From: Collinsella sp. An307
GTDB lineage: Bacteria; Actinomycetota; Coriobacteriia; Coriobacteriales; Coriobacteriaceae
Direction: 5' to 3'
NCBI RefSeq assembly: GCF_002161805.1
Contig: NZ_NFIP01000001.1
Coordinates: 124,001 to 188,000 of the forward strand
Length of the DNA stretch: 64,000 nucleotides
The notes under the pieces were generated by a model. That model saw only the letters and a program-made list of their open reading frames with translations. It was not told the origin of the DNA and did no database searches. Positions 42,839 through 52,419 of the stretch are shown one piece after another; position 1 is the first letter of the stretch; each line of letters opens with the position of its first letter. Position numbers and translations under genes: made by a program.

Positions 42839-44941
42839 ATGGAGGAGCTGACGTTTACCGGGTTCGGGAACGGCGACGCGGGCGTGGGGGGAGCGTGCGC
42901 GGCCGACGGTTTCTTCCGTATCGCCGCCGCGACTCCTAAGATCCGTGTGGGCGATGTCGAGGCCAACGCCGCCGCCGTGCTCGCGGAGGTCCGCCGCGCG
43001 GCCGAGGCGGGGGTGGGTGCGCTCGCCCTGCCCGAGCTCACGCTCACTGGCTACACCTGCGCGGACCTCTTCTTCGACCGCACGCTGCTCATGTCCTGCG
43101 AGCGCGCTCTGGTACGTCTGCTGGAAGAGACGCGCGACCTGCCCATTCTCTTCACTGTTGGCCTGCCGGTCGCCTACGGCGAGGCGATCTACAACTGCGC
43201 CGCGGTCTGCTGCGCCGGCCGTTTGCTCGGCCTCACCGTCAAGCAGCACATCCCCAATTACAGCGAGTTCTACGAACGCCGCTGGTTTGCCCCCGCGCCG
43301 ATGAACCCGATCGGTTTCATTTCCTTTGCCGGGCAGCCCGCCGTACCCTTGGGCGCACGCATCGTCTACCGCTGCGTGGATCTGGGCATGGACGCCGTTG
43401 TGGTGGGCGTCGAGATCTGTGAGGACCTGTGGGTCGCGCAGCCGCCCTCGACGGACATGGCCGTGGCACAGGGGGCGACGATCATCCTCAACCTCTCCGC
43501 ATCGGATGAGATCATCGGCAAGGCGGTCTACCGTCGCGACCTTGTGCGCACGCAAAGCGCCCGCCTCTTCTGCGCGTACGCCTATGCGGATGCGGGGGAG
43601 GGCGAGTCCACGACCGACCTTGTCTTTGCGGGCGAGAACCTTGTGGCGGAAAACGGTAGCCTCCTAGCACGTACGCCGCTGTTCAGCTGTTCTGCTGCGA
43701 TTGCCGATGTGGACCTCGACCGGTTGTTGGCGGAGCGTCGACGCACGACTACGTGGCAGCGTCCCGAGTTCGCGCGAGCCGGCTCGCACGAGGTTACGTT
43801 TTCCTTTGCGGGGGATAGGCCATCCGAGGCATCCGCTGCAGTGCGAGAGGCGACGGGCGGTGCGTCGGACGACGCCCCTGCCGCGGCAATGACCCAACAG
43901 CCGGCATCGACGCTCATGCGCTCCGCCCTCGACATCGACCGCGTCTTCCCGAGCGCGCCCTTTGTGCCAGCGGACGCGGGTGACCTTGCCGAGCGCTGCG
44001 AGGAGATCTTGAACCTTCAGGCCCACGGTCTTGCCACGCGTCTTGCCCACACGAGCACGAAGCGTGCCGTGATCGGCCTCTCGGGCGGTCTCGACTCTAC
44101 GCTGGCGCTTCTCGTCACCGTCCGCGCCTTCGATATCCTCGGTCTTGCACGCACGGGCATCACGGCGGTCTCCATGCCGGGTTTTGGCACCACCGCGCGC
44201 ACCAAGTCCAACGCGCAGACGCTCGCCGAGGCGCTCGGCGTCGACTTCCGCGAGATCTCGATCCACAAGGCGGTCGAGCAGCATTTTGCCGACATCGGGC
44301 ACGACCCCGCGGTCACCGACGTCACCTACGAGAACAGCCAGGCGCGCGAGCGCACCCAGATCCTCATGGACCTCGCCAACAGCCAAGGCGGTTTTGTGAT
44401 CGGTACGGGCGACCTCTCCGAGCTCGCGCTCGGGTGGGCCACCTACAACGGCGACCATATGAGCATGTACGCTGTGAACGCGAGCGTGCCCAAGACCCTC
44501 GTCCGTCATCTGGTGCACTACGCCGCGGGTGTCTTTGGCGGCACGATCGAGGCAACGCTTATGGACATCCTCGCCACCCCGGTCTCGCCGGAGCTTTTGC
44601 CGCCCACGGGCGACGGCCAGATCGCTCAGAAGACCGAGGACCTTGTGGGGCCGTACGAGCTCCACGACTATTTCTTCTACCACCTGCTGCGCTTTGGCTT
44701 TGCGCCGGGCAAGATCTTCCGCATGGCGCTCCGCTCGTTCGAGGGCGTCTACGATCGCGAGACCATCCTTAGCTGGCTTCGCGTCTTCTACCGGCGCTTC
44801 TTCGCGCAGCAGTTCAAGCGCAGCTGCCTGCCCGACGGCCCCAAGGTGGGCTCGGTCACGCTCTCGCCCCGCGGCGACTGGCGTATGCCGAGCGACGCGG
44901 CGGCCACGCTGTGGCTCGCCGAGATTGATCGTCTCGCGTAG
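42839..44941 (+). CDS. nadE: Glutamine-dependent NAD+ synthetase
   Basis: 700 residues from ATG 42839 (GAGAGGGG 5 nt upstream). N-terminal nitrilase-type glutaminase domain: Glu in LALPELTLTGYTC, Lys in LTVKQHIPNYSEF, Cys in VGVEICEDLWVA. C-terminal synthetase: P-loop VIGLSGGLDSTLALLV, NGDHMSMYAVNASVPKTLV and FRMALRSFEGVYDRE. It converts deamido-NAD+ to NAD+ with glutamine as N donor. Long-form enzyme, typical of actinobacteria. The N-terminal ~15 residues are non-conserved. Confidence 0.95.
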   Translation: MEELTFTGFGNGDAGVGGACAADGFFRIAAATPKIRVGDVEANAAAVLAEVRRAAEAGVGALALPELTLTGYTCADLFFDRTLLMSCERALVRLLEETRDLPILFTVGLPVAYGEAIYNCAAVCCAGRLLGLTVKQHIPNYSEFYERRWFAPAPMNPIGFISFAGQPAVPLGARIVYRCVDLGMDAVVVGVEICEDLWVAQPPSTDMAVAQGATIILNLSASDEIIGKAVYRRDLVRTQSARLFCAYAYADAGEGESTTDLVFAGENLVAENGSLLARTPLFSCSAAIADVDLDRLLAERRRTTTWQRPEFARAGSHEVTFSFAGDRPSEASAAVREATGGASDDAPAAAMTQQPASTLMRSALDIDRVFPSAPFVPADAGDLAERCEEILNLQAHGLATRLAHTSTKRAVIGLSGGLDSTLALLVTVRAFDILGLARTGITAVSMPGFGTTARTKSNAQTLAEALGVDFREISIHKAVEQHFADIGHDPAVTDVTYENSQARERTQILMDLANSQGGFVIGTGDLSELALGWATYNGDHMSMYAVNASVPKTLVRHLVHYAAGVFGGTIEATLMDILATPVSPELLPPTGDGQIAQKTEDLVGPYELHDYFFYHLLRFGFAPGKIFRMALRSFEGVYDRETILSWLRVFYRRFFAQQFKRSCLPDGPKVGSVTLSPRGDWRMPSDAAATLWLAEIDRLA

Positions 44942-44980
44942 GCGAAGGTAGAGGGACGTATCTTGAGGAGTTGACCTTCC

Positions 44981-46144
44981 ATGCAGTTTTCAAAGCGGTT
45001 GGATCAGTTTGGCGAGGAGGTCTTTGCCTCGCTCAACCAAAAGCGCCTGGCGCTTGAGGCAGCGGGGCGCAAGATCTACAACCTCTCGGTGGGCACACCG
45101 GATTTCCATCCCTATGATCATGTGGTCGAGGCACTTGTCTCCTCGGCGAAAAACCCCGATGACTGGAAGTACAGCTTAGGCGACCTTCCCGAGCTCAAGC
45201 AGGCGGTTTGCGCGTACTACGAGCGCCGCTTTGGTGTGGGCGGTATCACGCCTGACATGGTCACCTCCTGCACGGGCACCCAGGAGGGGATGGGGCAGCT
45301 CGCGCTCGCGCTTCTTGATCCTGGCGACATCGCGCTCGTGCCCGACCCGTGCTACCCCGTCTTTGCCGGCGGTGTGAAGATCGCGGGAGGGGAGTGCGCC
45401 TACTACCCGCTTTCGGCGGAGCACGACTTCTTGCCCTACGTGGCGGGCATCGACCCGGAGCTTGCCGACCGTGCCAAGTACATGGTGGTGTCGCTTCCGG
45501 CCAACCCCGTGGGCAGCGTCGGTACGCCCGAGGTCTACGACGAGATCATCGCCTTCGCGCGCGAGCACGACCTTCTCATCATCCACGACAACGCCTACTC
45601 CGACATCGTCTACGACGGGCCGCGCGGCGGGAGCTTCCTTGCGCGCCCCGGTGCGCTCGAGGTGGGCGTGGAGTTCTTCTCGCTCTCCAAGTCGTTCAAC
45701 GTCACCGGTGCGCGTGTGAGCTTCCTGGTGGGCCGGCCGGACGTGGTCGCCGCCTTTGCAAAGCTGCGCGGGCAGACCGACTTTGGCATGTTCTATCCCA
45801 TCCAGCGCGCCGCCATCGCCGCGCTCGAGGGTCCGCTCGACGAGGTCGAGCGCCAGCGCCATCTCTATCAGAAGCGCCGCGATGCCCTCTGCGACGGGCT
45901 CGAGCGCATTGGCTGGGAGCGCCCCAACGCGCACGGCACCATGTTCGTGTGGGCCAAGATTCCTGGCGGGCGCACCGACTCGATGGCGTTTTGCGAGGAG
46001 CTCATGGAGCGCGCGGGCGTGGTCGTGACCCCCGGCGCGAGCTTTGGTCCGCATGGCGAGGGCTATGTGCGCATGGCGCTCGTTCTGCCGCCCGAGGGTC
46101 TTGCCGAGGCGGTTGCTGCCATCGAGGCGGCGGGCATCCGCTAG
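44981..46144 (+). CDS. Class I/II PLP aminotransferase (DAP-type)
   Basis: 387 residues. PLP site: SLSKSFNVTGARVSFLVG with the Schiff-base Lys, plus NPVGSVGTPEVYDEII, HDNAYSDIVYD (Asp/Tyr), and the phosphate-binding end FVWAKIPGG ... GASFGPHGEGYVRMAL. Starts with N-terminus MQFSKRLDQFGEEVFASLNQ, typical of LL-DAP/N-acetyl-DAP type enzymes. Since the window also encodes dapA, dapB, dapH, a deacetylase and lysA, an N-acetyl-LL-diaminopimelate aminotransferase (PatA-like) role is attractive but unproved; alanine-type transaminases look similar. Confidence 0.8.
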   Translation: MQFSKRLDQFGEEVFASLNQKRLALEAAGRKIYNLSVGTPDFHPYDHVVEALVSSAKNPDDWKYSLGDLPELKQAVCAYYERRFGVGGITPDMVTSCTGTQEGMGQLALALLDPGDIALVPDPCYPVFAGGVKIAGGECAYYPLSAEHDFLPYVAGIDPELADRAKYMVVSLPANPVGSVGTPEVYDEIIAFAREHDLLIIHDNAYSDIVYDGPRGGSFLARPGALEVGVEFFSLSKSFNVTGARVSFLVGRPDVVAAFAKLRGQTDFGMFYPIQRAAIAALEGPLDEVERQRHLYQKRRDALCDGLERIGWERPNAHGTMFVWAKIPGGRTDSMAFCEELMERAGVVVTPGASFGPHGEGYVRMALVLPPEGLAEAVAAIEAAGIR

Positions 46145-46175
46145 CCGCCGTGCGCTAGGGCGCATCCGCTAGCCG
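46134..46175. repeat. 14-bp direct repeat spanning the aminotransferase stop
   Basis: GCATCCGCTAGCCG at 46134-46147 (containing the stop codon) recurs at 46162-46175 within 28 bp. Probably a local duplication by slippage. Confidence 0.5.
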
Positions 46176-46362
46176 TCGCACACCACCGCGCTTCGCCGCG
46201 CCGCTGTGCGCCGACGCACGCCACGGCATACCGTCGCGTCCGCTTCTGCTGCCGGTTGGCGATTCGCGGCGCCCGTGCCCGGCAAAATGGGTACTATTCG
46301 AGATGCCATAGGGGTATATCGCGCGGGCGGAACAGGACCCCGCGCGCCACAAAGGAGGAAAC

Positions 46363-47313
46363 ATGGTAAACGATCGTAAAGTCGCCGTTGTGGGCTGCGG
46401 TTTCGTGGGTTCGTCGTCGGCGTTCGCCCTCATGCAGAGTGGCCTGTTCTCTGAGATGGTGCTGATCGACGTCGACCGCAACCGCGCGGAGGGCGAGGCG
46501 CTCGACATCGCGCACGGCGTTCCCTTCGCAAGTCCCATGAAGATCTACGCGGGCGACTACTCGGATGTTTCCGACGCCGCCATCATCGTCGTCACCGCCG
46601 GCGCCGCCCAGAAACCGGGCGAGACCCGTCTCGACCTCGTCAACAAGAACGTCGGCATCTTCAAGACCATCATCCCGCAGATCCGCGAGAGCGGGTTCTC
46701 GGGCGTGCTGCTCATCGTCTCCAACCCCGTTGACGTGCTCACCTACGCCGCCATCCGCATGTCCGGTCTGCCCGAGGGCAAGGTCATCGGCTCGGGAACG
46801 GTGCTCGACACGGCACGCTTGAAGTACATGCTTGGCGAGCACGTGGACGTAGACCCGCGCGACGTACACGCCTACGTCATGGGCGAGCACGGCGACTCCG
46901 AGTTCGTCGCTTGGTCGAGCGCCCAGGTTGCCGGCGTGCCGCTCTCCACGTTCTGCGAGCTCCACGGCCACCTCAATCATCGCGAGGCCGAGGCGCGCAT
47001 CGCCGAGGATGTCAAGAACAGCGCCTACGAGATCATCGAGAAGAAGCGCGCCACCTACTACGGCATCGCCATGAGCGTGAAGCGCATCTGCACCGCCATC
47101 ATGCGCGACGAGGGCTGCGTGCTGCCCGTCTCGAGCCTCATGGTGGGCGAGTACGGCCTCGAGGACCTCTGCATCTCCCTGCCGACGGTCGTGGGTCGCG
47201 ACGGCGTGGTCTGCCGTGTCCCCGTCTCGCTCGACTACGACGAGATGACCCAGCTCAAGGATTCCGCCGAGGCGCTTAAGGCCATCATCGACCAGGTCGA
47301 TTTCGAGGCATAA
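46363..47313 (+). CDS. ldh: L-lactate dehydrogenase
   Basis: 316 residues. NAD site VAVVGCGFVGSSSAFALM, coenzyme loop GAAQKPGETRLDLVNKN (Gln-Lys selecting lactate rather than malate), Asp/Arg in NPVDVLTY, the active-site His in MGEHGDSEFVAWS and AYEIIEKKRATYYGIAM. It regenerates NAD+ by reducing pyruvate at the end of fermentation. AAAGGAGG lies 8 nt upstream. The DUF2974 hydrolase gene begins 1 nt after its stop, so the two share a transcript. Confidence 0.96.
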   Translation: MVNDRKVAVVGCGFVGSSSAFALMQSGLFSEMVLIDVDRNRAEGEALDIAHGVPFASPMKIYAGDYSDVSDAAIIVVTAGAAQKPGETRLDLVNKNVGIFKTIIPQIRESGFSGVLLIVSNPVDVLTYAAIRMSGLPEGKVIGSGTVLDTARLKYMLGEHVDVDPRDVHAYVMGEHGDSEFVAWSSAQVAGVPLSTFCELHGHLNHREAEARIAEDVKNSAYEIIEKKRATYYGIAMSVKRICTAIMRDEGCVLPVSSLMVGEYGLEDLCISLPTVVGRDGVVCRVPVSLDYDEMTQLKDSAEALKAIIDQVDFEA

Positions 47314-47314
47314 G

Positions 47315-48715
47315 ATGCCCAAGCAGAAGAAGGGGCGCGCGGCGTCTGCTTCTTCGATACCCGCCGGCGCCAAGCCCGCGGGAAAGCGCGCGTCCGGCGT
47401 GGAGCCCGTCTCCGCCCCGGGCGTCGCGCCTTCGGAGGGCAACTTCGTCACCTACGTCCAGACCCAGCTCGATACGCTCGACACGCGCCCGCTCGGCGCG
47501 GTCGACAGCCTCGTGCTCTCGTGGATATCCTATTTCCGCCTGCGCGAGGACGCGCCATGCTACGCGGGCTTCTGCAGCTGGGAGGGGCTTCCCGTGACGG
47601 AGCTTTTGCGCGCCGAGGACTTTGGGACCATGCTCGGTGACAGCTGGGACCCTGCGGGCAGCCGCGATCTGCTTTTTGCTGTGTGCGCGAATCCGCGCTT
47701 TCGCGGGATGCGCGTCTGCGGCTACCGGACGAGCTTCTCCGAGCTTGCCGAGGAGCAGTTCGCCGCCATGACCTTCCGCCTGCCGGACGGCTCGGTCTAC
47801 GTGGCCTTTCGCGGCACCGACTCCACCCTTGTGGGGTGGAAGGAAGACTTCAACATGGCCTTCCAGAGTCCGGTGCCGGCCCAGGTCTCTGCGGCTGAGT
47901 ACCTTGAGGAGGCCGCGCACGCCTGCCCGGGGTCGCTCTTTGTGGGCGGCCACTCCAAGGGCGGCAACCTCGCCGTCTACGCCGCCATCATGTGCCCGCA
48001 CGCCCTCCAGGACCGCATCGTGCGCGCCTTCTCGCACGACGGCCCCGGCTTTAACGAGAACTTCCTGCGCGGTGCCGGCTTTGCGCGCATGCGCGATCGC
48101 ATCGACAAGACCCTGCCGCGTTCCTCGATCTTTGGCATGATCTTCGAGGACCAGGAGGATTACGCCATTGTCGACAGCACGGGCTTCTCGCTGCTGCAGC
48201 ACAACCCCTTCACCTGGGTGGTCGAGGGCAACGAGTTCAAGCAGGTGGAGCACATCTCCGCCGGCGCGCGCTACCTCGACAAGACCCTCGCCGACTGGAT
48301 GGCGCGCATTACGCCCGAGGAACGTGGCGAGGTCATCGACGCGTTTTTTGACATCATCGGCGCGACGGATGCGACCTACTTTGCCGAGATTCGCGACAAC
48401 TGGCAGGAGAGCCTGCCCAAGATGCTTGCCGCGGCGAGCGAGGTCCCGCCCGAGACCCGCGAGCTCATCAAGCGCGTTATCGCCGCTCTGCTGCGCGCCG
48501 CCACCGTGGGCAAAGTCGCAGGTGCCGCCAGTCGCGCCGCCGATGCGGCTGGGCAGTTCATAGAGGCCGCATCGCAGGCGGCCGGCGAGCTCTCTGCGCA
48601 GCTGCCGGCGAGCACCCAGGACGCGGCGGCGATCGCGCGCTTGGGCGAGCAGGTGGATGCCGATGCCCTAAAGCGTCTTGCGCGCCTGGCAGAGCTCTAC
48701 CGTGTCGAGGAGTAG
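47315..48715 (+). CDS. DUF2974 (Mbeg1-like) alpha/beta hydrolase-fold protein
   Basis: 466 residues. A short basic N-terminus (to ~45) is followed by DUF2974 features: DSLVLSWISYFRL, VYVAFRGTDSTLVGWKEDFNMAF, and the nucleophile elbow GGHSKGGNLAVYAAI (GxSxG, here GHSKG). HDGPGFNENFLRGAGF and VDSTGFSLLQHNPFTWVVE follow. The C-terminal ~120 residues are Ala-rich and helical (GAASRAADAAGQFIEAASQ). It probably acts as a lipase or esterase-like hydrolase inside the cell. Coupled to ldh at 1-nt distance; no functional tie is known. Confidence 0.85.
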   Translation: MPKQKKGRAASASSIPAGAKPAGKRASGVEPVSAPGVAPSEGNFVTYVQTQLDTLDTRPLGAVDSLVLSWISYFRLREDAPCYAGFCSWEGLPVTELLRAEDFGTMLGDSWDPAGSRDLLFAVCANPRFRGMRVCGYRTSFSELAEEQFAAMTFRLPDGSVYVAFRGTDSTLVGWKEDFNMAFQSPVPAQVSAAEYLEEAAHACPGSLFVGGHSKGGNLAVYAAIMCPHALQDRIVRAFSHDGPGFNENFLRGAGFARMRDRIDKTLPRSSIFGMIFEDQEDYAIVDSTGFSLLQHNPFTWVVEGNEFKQVEHISAGARYLDKTLADWMARITPEERGEVIDAFFDIIGATDATYFAEIRDNWQESLPKMLAAASEVPPETRELIKRVIAALLRAATVGKVAGAASRAADAAGQFIEAASQAAGELSAQLPASTQDAAAIARLGEQVDADALKRLARLAELYRVEE

Positions 48716-48874
48716 CCGGCCCGTCCCTCGGCTTTCTGTCCTGCCAGCGAGCCCGCTCCGCTCGGCGCACATTGCGCGCCCGCATCTGCCTGCCCCCGCA
48801 TTGCCCGCCCGCGCGGTATACTGGTTCCTCGTTTGCGCACCACGCGCGACCGTCTCTACCGTAAAGGAAGCTCC

Positions 48875-49879
48875 ATGCAGATAATCCACGCCGTCTTGCA
48901 CGTCCTCGACTTTGAGTCCGCCGTGAACGTCCTCTCCGAGCGCGAGCTCGCCCTCGACACCCGCGCCGTGCGCTCGTTTGTGAGCAAGCACCTCTCGCGT
49001 GCCCGTGCGGCTGCCGACAATCGTCGCGGAGAGTTTGCCGAGGACAGCGCCTTTGCCGGCGAGCTCAAGCGCTACTTCTTTGGCGAGCGCGCGTTCCTCG
49101 ACCTCTCGCAACAGGTGGCCGAGTTCCTCTCGGGCGAGCTTTCGCGCGCCGATAAGCTCGAGTCGACCGATGTGCTGGTGGCCGATTTTGACGACGATGA
49201 CGACGTTCGCTGGTTTGCGGTGCTTCTGCTCACGAGCCGTATGGCCTTCATGCACGAGGTGGACAACGCGCAGGGCGCCACCTCCTGCGACATCGCGCGC
49301 CACTTCGCCATCCTGCCCGCGCCTTCGCAGAAGCTCACCTCCTATGCGCTCGTGCGTGCGAGTTCGCTCGAGGTCCTCTACCAGGACAAGGCGAGAAGCA
49401 TCGCCGGCGCCGACCGCATGCTCATCCCCGAAGGGCTTCTCCAGTGCAGCGAGGGCGTGTCGAGCAAACAGGTGATGGACACCGTTGCCCGCGTGGTTGC
49501 CGAGGTGGCCGAGGAGCACGGCGCCAATACCGCCACAGCGCTCGCCGCTGCCAAGGCCGCCATGGTCGAGGCCGTGGAGGCGGACGAGGAGCTGCCGCCG
49601 TGGGATGTGGTCGACGAGGCTTTTGAGGATGAGCCGGTGCTCCGCGATGCCGTCAGGCAAGCCCTTGCCGAGGAGCAGGTGCCCGAGCGCGTGGTTGTGG
49701 AGCGCGCGCAGGTGGAGCGCTCGGCCGTGCGTAACATCAAGATCCGCACCGACACGGGCATCGAGATCACCATCCCGGCAGAGATGGCGGGCAACGCCGA
49801 GTACGTGAACTTTGTGAACGAGCCCAACGGTCTCATCTCCATCGAGCTCAAGAACATCGGCAGCATCCAGAACCGATAA
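48875..49879 (+). CDS. Nucleoid-associated protein (NdpA/YejK family)
   Basis: 334 residues from ATG 48875 (AAAGGAAG). Residues 1-20 match the family start (MQIIHAVLHVLDFESAV); ELKRYFFGERAFLDLSQQVAEFL, MAFMHEVDNAQGATSCDI, LTSYALVRASSLEVLYQDKARSI and the C-terminal DTGIEITIPAEMAGN fit YejK/NdpA. The family binds the nucleoid, and modern work also suggests phage-defence and RecA-like links. Acidic region at about 105-120. Ends at the terminator 49916-49952. Confidence 0.8.
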   Translation: MQIIHAVLHVLDFESAVNVLSERELALDTRAVRSFVSKHLSRARAAADNRRGEFAEDSAFAGELKRYFFGERAFLDLSQQVAEFLSGELSRADKLESTDVLVADFDDDDDVRWFAVLLLTSRMAFMHEVDNAQGATSCDIARHFAILPAPSQKLTSYALVRASSLEVLYQDKARSIAGADRMLIPEGLLQCSEGVSSKQVMDTVARVVAEVAEEHGANTATALAAAKAAMVEAVEADEELPPWDVVDEAFEDEPVLRDAVRQALAEEQVPERVVVERAQVERSAVRNIKIRTDTGIEITIPAEMAGNAEYVNFVNEPNGLISIELKNIGSIQNR

Positions 49880-49915
49880 CGCTTCGGATTCCGTTGAAAT
49901 GTACGGAATATGTAT

Positions 49916-49952
49916 GGTGCCCGGCAGGCCTTGAAAAAGTCTGCCGGGCACC
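49916..49952. terminator. Shared bidirectional terminator (ndpA-like gene / dapH)
   Basis: GGTGCCCGGCAG (49916-49927) and CTGCCGGGCACC (49941-49952), a 12-bp perfect stem with a 13-nt loop, lies in the gap between two convergent genes. Confidence 0.8.
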
Positions 49953-49978
49953 GGTGATCTGAGCGGCTCTCGAGCTCT

Positions 49979-50707
49979 CTACAGCTGACGCAGACCCTCC
50001 TCGAGGCCGGTCTTGCTGTCTGTCTTGTCGTCACGCTGCTTGATAACGCGCGCGGGGATACCGGCGACGACCGCCTCGTCGGGCACGTCGGTGGTGACGA
50101 CAGCGCCCGCGGCTACCACCGCGCGACGGCCCACGTGCACGCCCTCGAGGACCACGGCGTTCGCGCCGATCATGACGTCGTCCTCGACGATGACGGGCGT
50201 GGCGCTGGCGGGCTCCACCACGCCGGCGAGCACGGTTCCGGCGCCAATGTGGCACCTCTTGCCCACGGTTGCGCGGCCGCCCAGGACGGCGCCCATGTCA
50301 ATCATGGTGCCCTCGCCAATCACGGCGCCGATGTTGATGATTGCACCCATCATGATGACGGCGTTGTCGCCGATCTCCACCTGGTCGCGGATGATCGCGC
50401 CGGGCTCGATGCGGGCGTTGACGCCCTTGAGGTCGAGCAGCGGCACGGCGGAGTTGCGGCAGTCGTTCTCAATCTCAAAGTGAGCGATGTCATCCTTGCA
50501 ACGCTCGAGCACAGGCTCGAGGTCGGCCCAGTTGCCGTAGACGATGCGGCACTTGTGCCCGCCGTAGACGCGGACGGGGTCGGCGGCACCCGCGCCGTCG
50601 CCCGCCTCCCAATCGATGTGGGCGCCGCTCTTCTCGCGGACCGTGAGCTTCACGGGCGTCTTCTTGGGCGCGCGGGCGATGAAGTCGATGATTTCCTGTG
50701 CGTTCAT
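49979..50707 (-). CDS. dapH: Tetrahydrodipicolinate N-acetyltransferase
   Basis: 242 residues. N-terminal head ([20 protein letters not shown]) and the left-handed beta-helix with hexapeptide repeats ([71 protein letters not shown]). The B. subtilis-type enzyme acetylates tetrahydrodipicolinate, so the pathway uses acetyl, not succinyl, intermediates. Last gene of the lysA-dapA-dapB-dapH operon; an 18-bp tandem repeat separates it from dapB. Confidence 0.92.
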   Translation of the reverse strand: MNAQEIIDFIARAPKKTPVKLTVREKSGAHIDWEAGDGAGAADPVRVYGGHKCRIVYGNWADLEPVLERCKDDIAHFEIENDCRNSAVPLLDLKGVNARIEPGAIIRDQVEIGDNAVIMMGAIINIGAVIGEGTMIDMGAVLGGRATVGKRCHIGAGTVLAGVVEPASATPVIVEDDVMIGANAVVLEGVHVGRRAVVAAGAVVTTDVPDEAVVAGIPARVIKQRDDKTDSKTGLEEGLRQL

Positions 50708-50723
50708 GCATCAAGCCTTTCGT

Positions 50724-50795
50724 GTGGTGTCGGTCGAACTCGTGGTGCCAGTCGATATTGTGGCGACAGCAAAAGTCGTGGTGTCAGTCGAACAT
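50724..50795. repeat. 18-bp tandem repeat, four units, between dapB and dapH
   Basis: Units start at 50724, 50742, 50760 and 50778 with consensus GTGGTGTCAGTCGAAN3: units 1, 2 and 4 are almost identical, unit 3 diverged. The last unit overlaps the dapB stop codon on the minus strand (the copy of FD-stop), so the array probably grew by slippage from the gene's 3' end. Confidence 0.7.
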
Positions 50796-51533
50796 GAGCT
50801 GGTCAAAGGTGTAGAAGCCCGTTCCTCGGCCGATAAGTCGTGCGGCGGCGGCGAGTGCGCCATGGACAAAGATCTCGCGACTCTCGGCGCGGTGGGTCAG
50901 GGTGACCTCCTCGCTCGGGCCAAAGAAGTGCACCTCGTGCACGCCGGCAACGGTGCCGCCGCGCAGCGAGTGCATGCCGACCTCGTGGGCGTCGCGCGCA
51001 CCGCACATACCCGAGCGGCCAAAAACGGGGGCGTATCCGTCGTCGCCGGCCTCAGCATGCGTGCCCACGACCTCGTCGAGGAGCATCTTGGCGGTACCGG
51101 AGGGCGCGTCCGCCTTCTGGTTGTGGTGGGTCTCGACAATCTCAACGTCAAAGCCGGGGAGCTCGCGCGTTGCCTGGGCGGTGAGGTGGCGCAGCGCCGC
51201 CACGCCGATGGAGTAGTTGCCCGACCATACAACCGGTGCCACCTCGCCAAGCAAGCGGATCTGGGCGAGCTCGTCGTCGCTATAGCCCGTGGTGCCCGAG
51301 ACGAGGGCAGCTCCCGTACGGCGCACGTAGGCTGCAACGGCGTCGAGCGCCGCTACGTTCGAGAAGTCGATGATGGCGTCCGCCGCGGGCGCACTCTCAA
51401 GCTCGGAGAGGTCGAAGCCAATCTGTGCCACGACCTCAAACGCCGGCTTGCCCGACGCGTCCTGCGCGGCCTCGGCAAAGGTGCGGATGAGCGTGCCCAT
51501 GCGGCCCGCTCCCATGATTGCAATCTTATGCAA
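50784..51533 (-). CDS. dapB: 4-hydroxy-tetrahydrodipicolinate reductase
   Basis: 249 residues. NAD(P) loop MHKIAIMGAGRMGTLI, then SGTTGYSDDEL and the signature VEIVETHHNQKADAPSGTAKML with the catalytic His pair and Lys, closing at EVHFFGPSEEVTLTHRAESREIFVHGAL. It reduces the DapA product in the diaminopimelate pathway. Its start overlaps the dapA stop by 8 bp, so the two are coupled. Confidence 0.96.
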   Translation of the reverse strand: MHKIAIMGAGRMGTLIRTFAEAAQDASGKPAFEVVAQIGFDLSELESAPAADAIIDFSNVAALDAVAAYVRRTGAALVSGTTGYSDDELAQIRLLGEVAPVVWSGNYSIGVAALRHLTAQATRELPGFDVEIVETHHNQKADAPSGTAKMLLDEVVGTHAEAGDDGYAPVFGRSGMCGARDAHEVGMHSLRGGTVAGVHEVHFFGPSEEVTLTHRAESREIFVHGALAAAARLIGRGTGFYTFDQLMFD

Positions 51534-52416
51534 GGATGCCAGCTCCCTTCATGGCCTCGGTAAGTTGCGCGCGTGTGTTGTCTGCCATGGGGCAGAGCGG
51601 CAGGCGGTAGTTCGCGCCGATTATACCCATCTGCGCGAGGGCCTCCTTCACGGGGATGGGGTTCACCTCGCTAAAGAGCGCGCGCACAAGCGGCAGCCCC
51701 GCGATCTGGATCTGGCGGGCGCGGTCGACGTCGCCGTCGAGATAGGCGCGCACCATGTCGTGCACGAGCTGGGGCTGGACGTTTGCCCAGACCGAGATGA
51801 CGCCCGAGGCGCCGAGGCTCATGAGCGGCACGACCATGTCGTCGTTGCCCGAGAACATCTTGAAGGTGGGGCTGAGCGTGTGCGCGATGTTGGCGGCGTA
51901 CGCGATCGACCCGCTCGCCTCCTTGATGGCCATGATGTTCTCGTGCTCGGCCAGACGCTCGACGTTTCTCACGCTGATGGAGCAGCCCGTGCGCCCGGGG
52001 ATGTTGTAGAGGATGCAGGGTACGTCCACCGCGTCGGCGACGGTGGCGAGATGGCGGTAGATGCCCTCCTCGTTCGCCTTGTTGTAGTAGGGGGTGATGA
52101 TGAGCAGGCCGTCGGCGCCCAAGCGCTCGTACGAGCGGCTCTTGGCGAGCATCGTGGCGGTCGAGTTAGATCCCGAGCCTGCGATGACGGGCACCCGCCC
52201 GGCGACGCGCTCGACCACAAAGGCGCAGACCGCGTCGTCCTCCTCATCGGTCATGGTCGAGCTCTCGCCCGTGGTGCCGAGCGTGAGGATTGCGTCGGTG
52301 CCGTTTGCAAGGTGGAAGTCCACGAGGCTGCCGAGCGCGTCGAAGTCGACGTTGCCGTCCTCGTCAAAGGGCGTTACGAGCGCGACGATCGAGCCTTCCA
52401 AATCTCTGATGTCCAT
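51526..52416 (-). CDS. dapA: 4-hydroxy-tetrahydrodipicolinate synthase
   Basis: 296 residues. LVTPFDEDGNVDFDAL, LGTTGESSTMTDEE (Thr pair), VPCILYNIPGRTGCSISV with the catalytic Tyr, and the Schiff-base Lys in MAIKEASGSIAYAA. It condenses pyruvate with aspartate semialdehyde. Class of actinobacterial/Gram-positive enzymes, with a weak lysine-feedback site. Coupled to dapB downstream and 3 nt from lysA upstream. Confidence 0.97.
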   Translation of the reverse strand: MDIRDLEGSIVALVTPFDEDGNVDFDALGSLVDFHLANGTDAILTLGTTGESSTMTDEEDDAVCAFVVERVAGRVPVIAGSGSNSTATMLAKSRSYERLGADGLLIITPYYNKANEEGIYRHLATVADAVDVPCILYNIPGRTGCSISVRNVERLAEHENIMAIKEASGSIAYAANIAHTLSPTFKMFSGNDDMVVPLMSLGASGVISVWANVQPQLVHDMVRAYLDGDVDRARQIQIAGLPLVRALFSEVNPIPVKEALAQMGIIGANYRLPLCPMADNTRAQLTEAMKGAGILA

Positions 52417-52419
52417 GGG

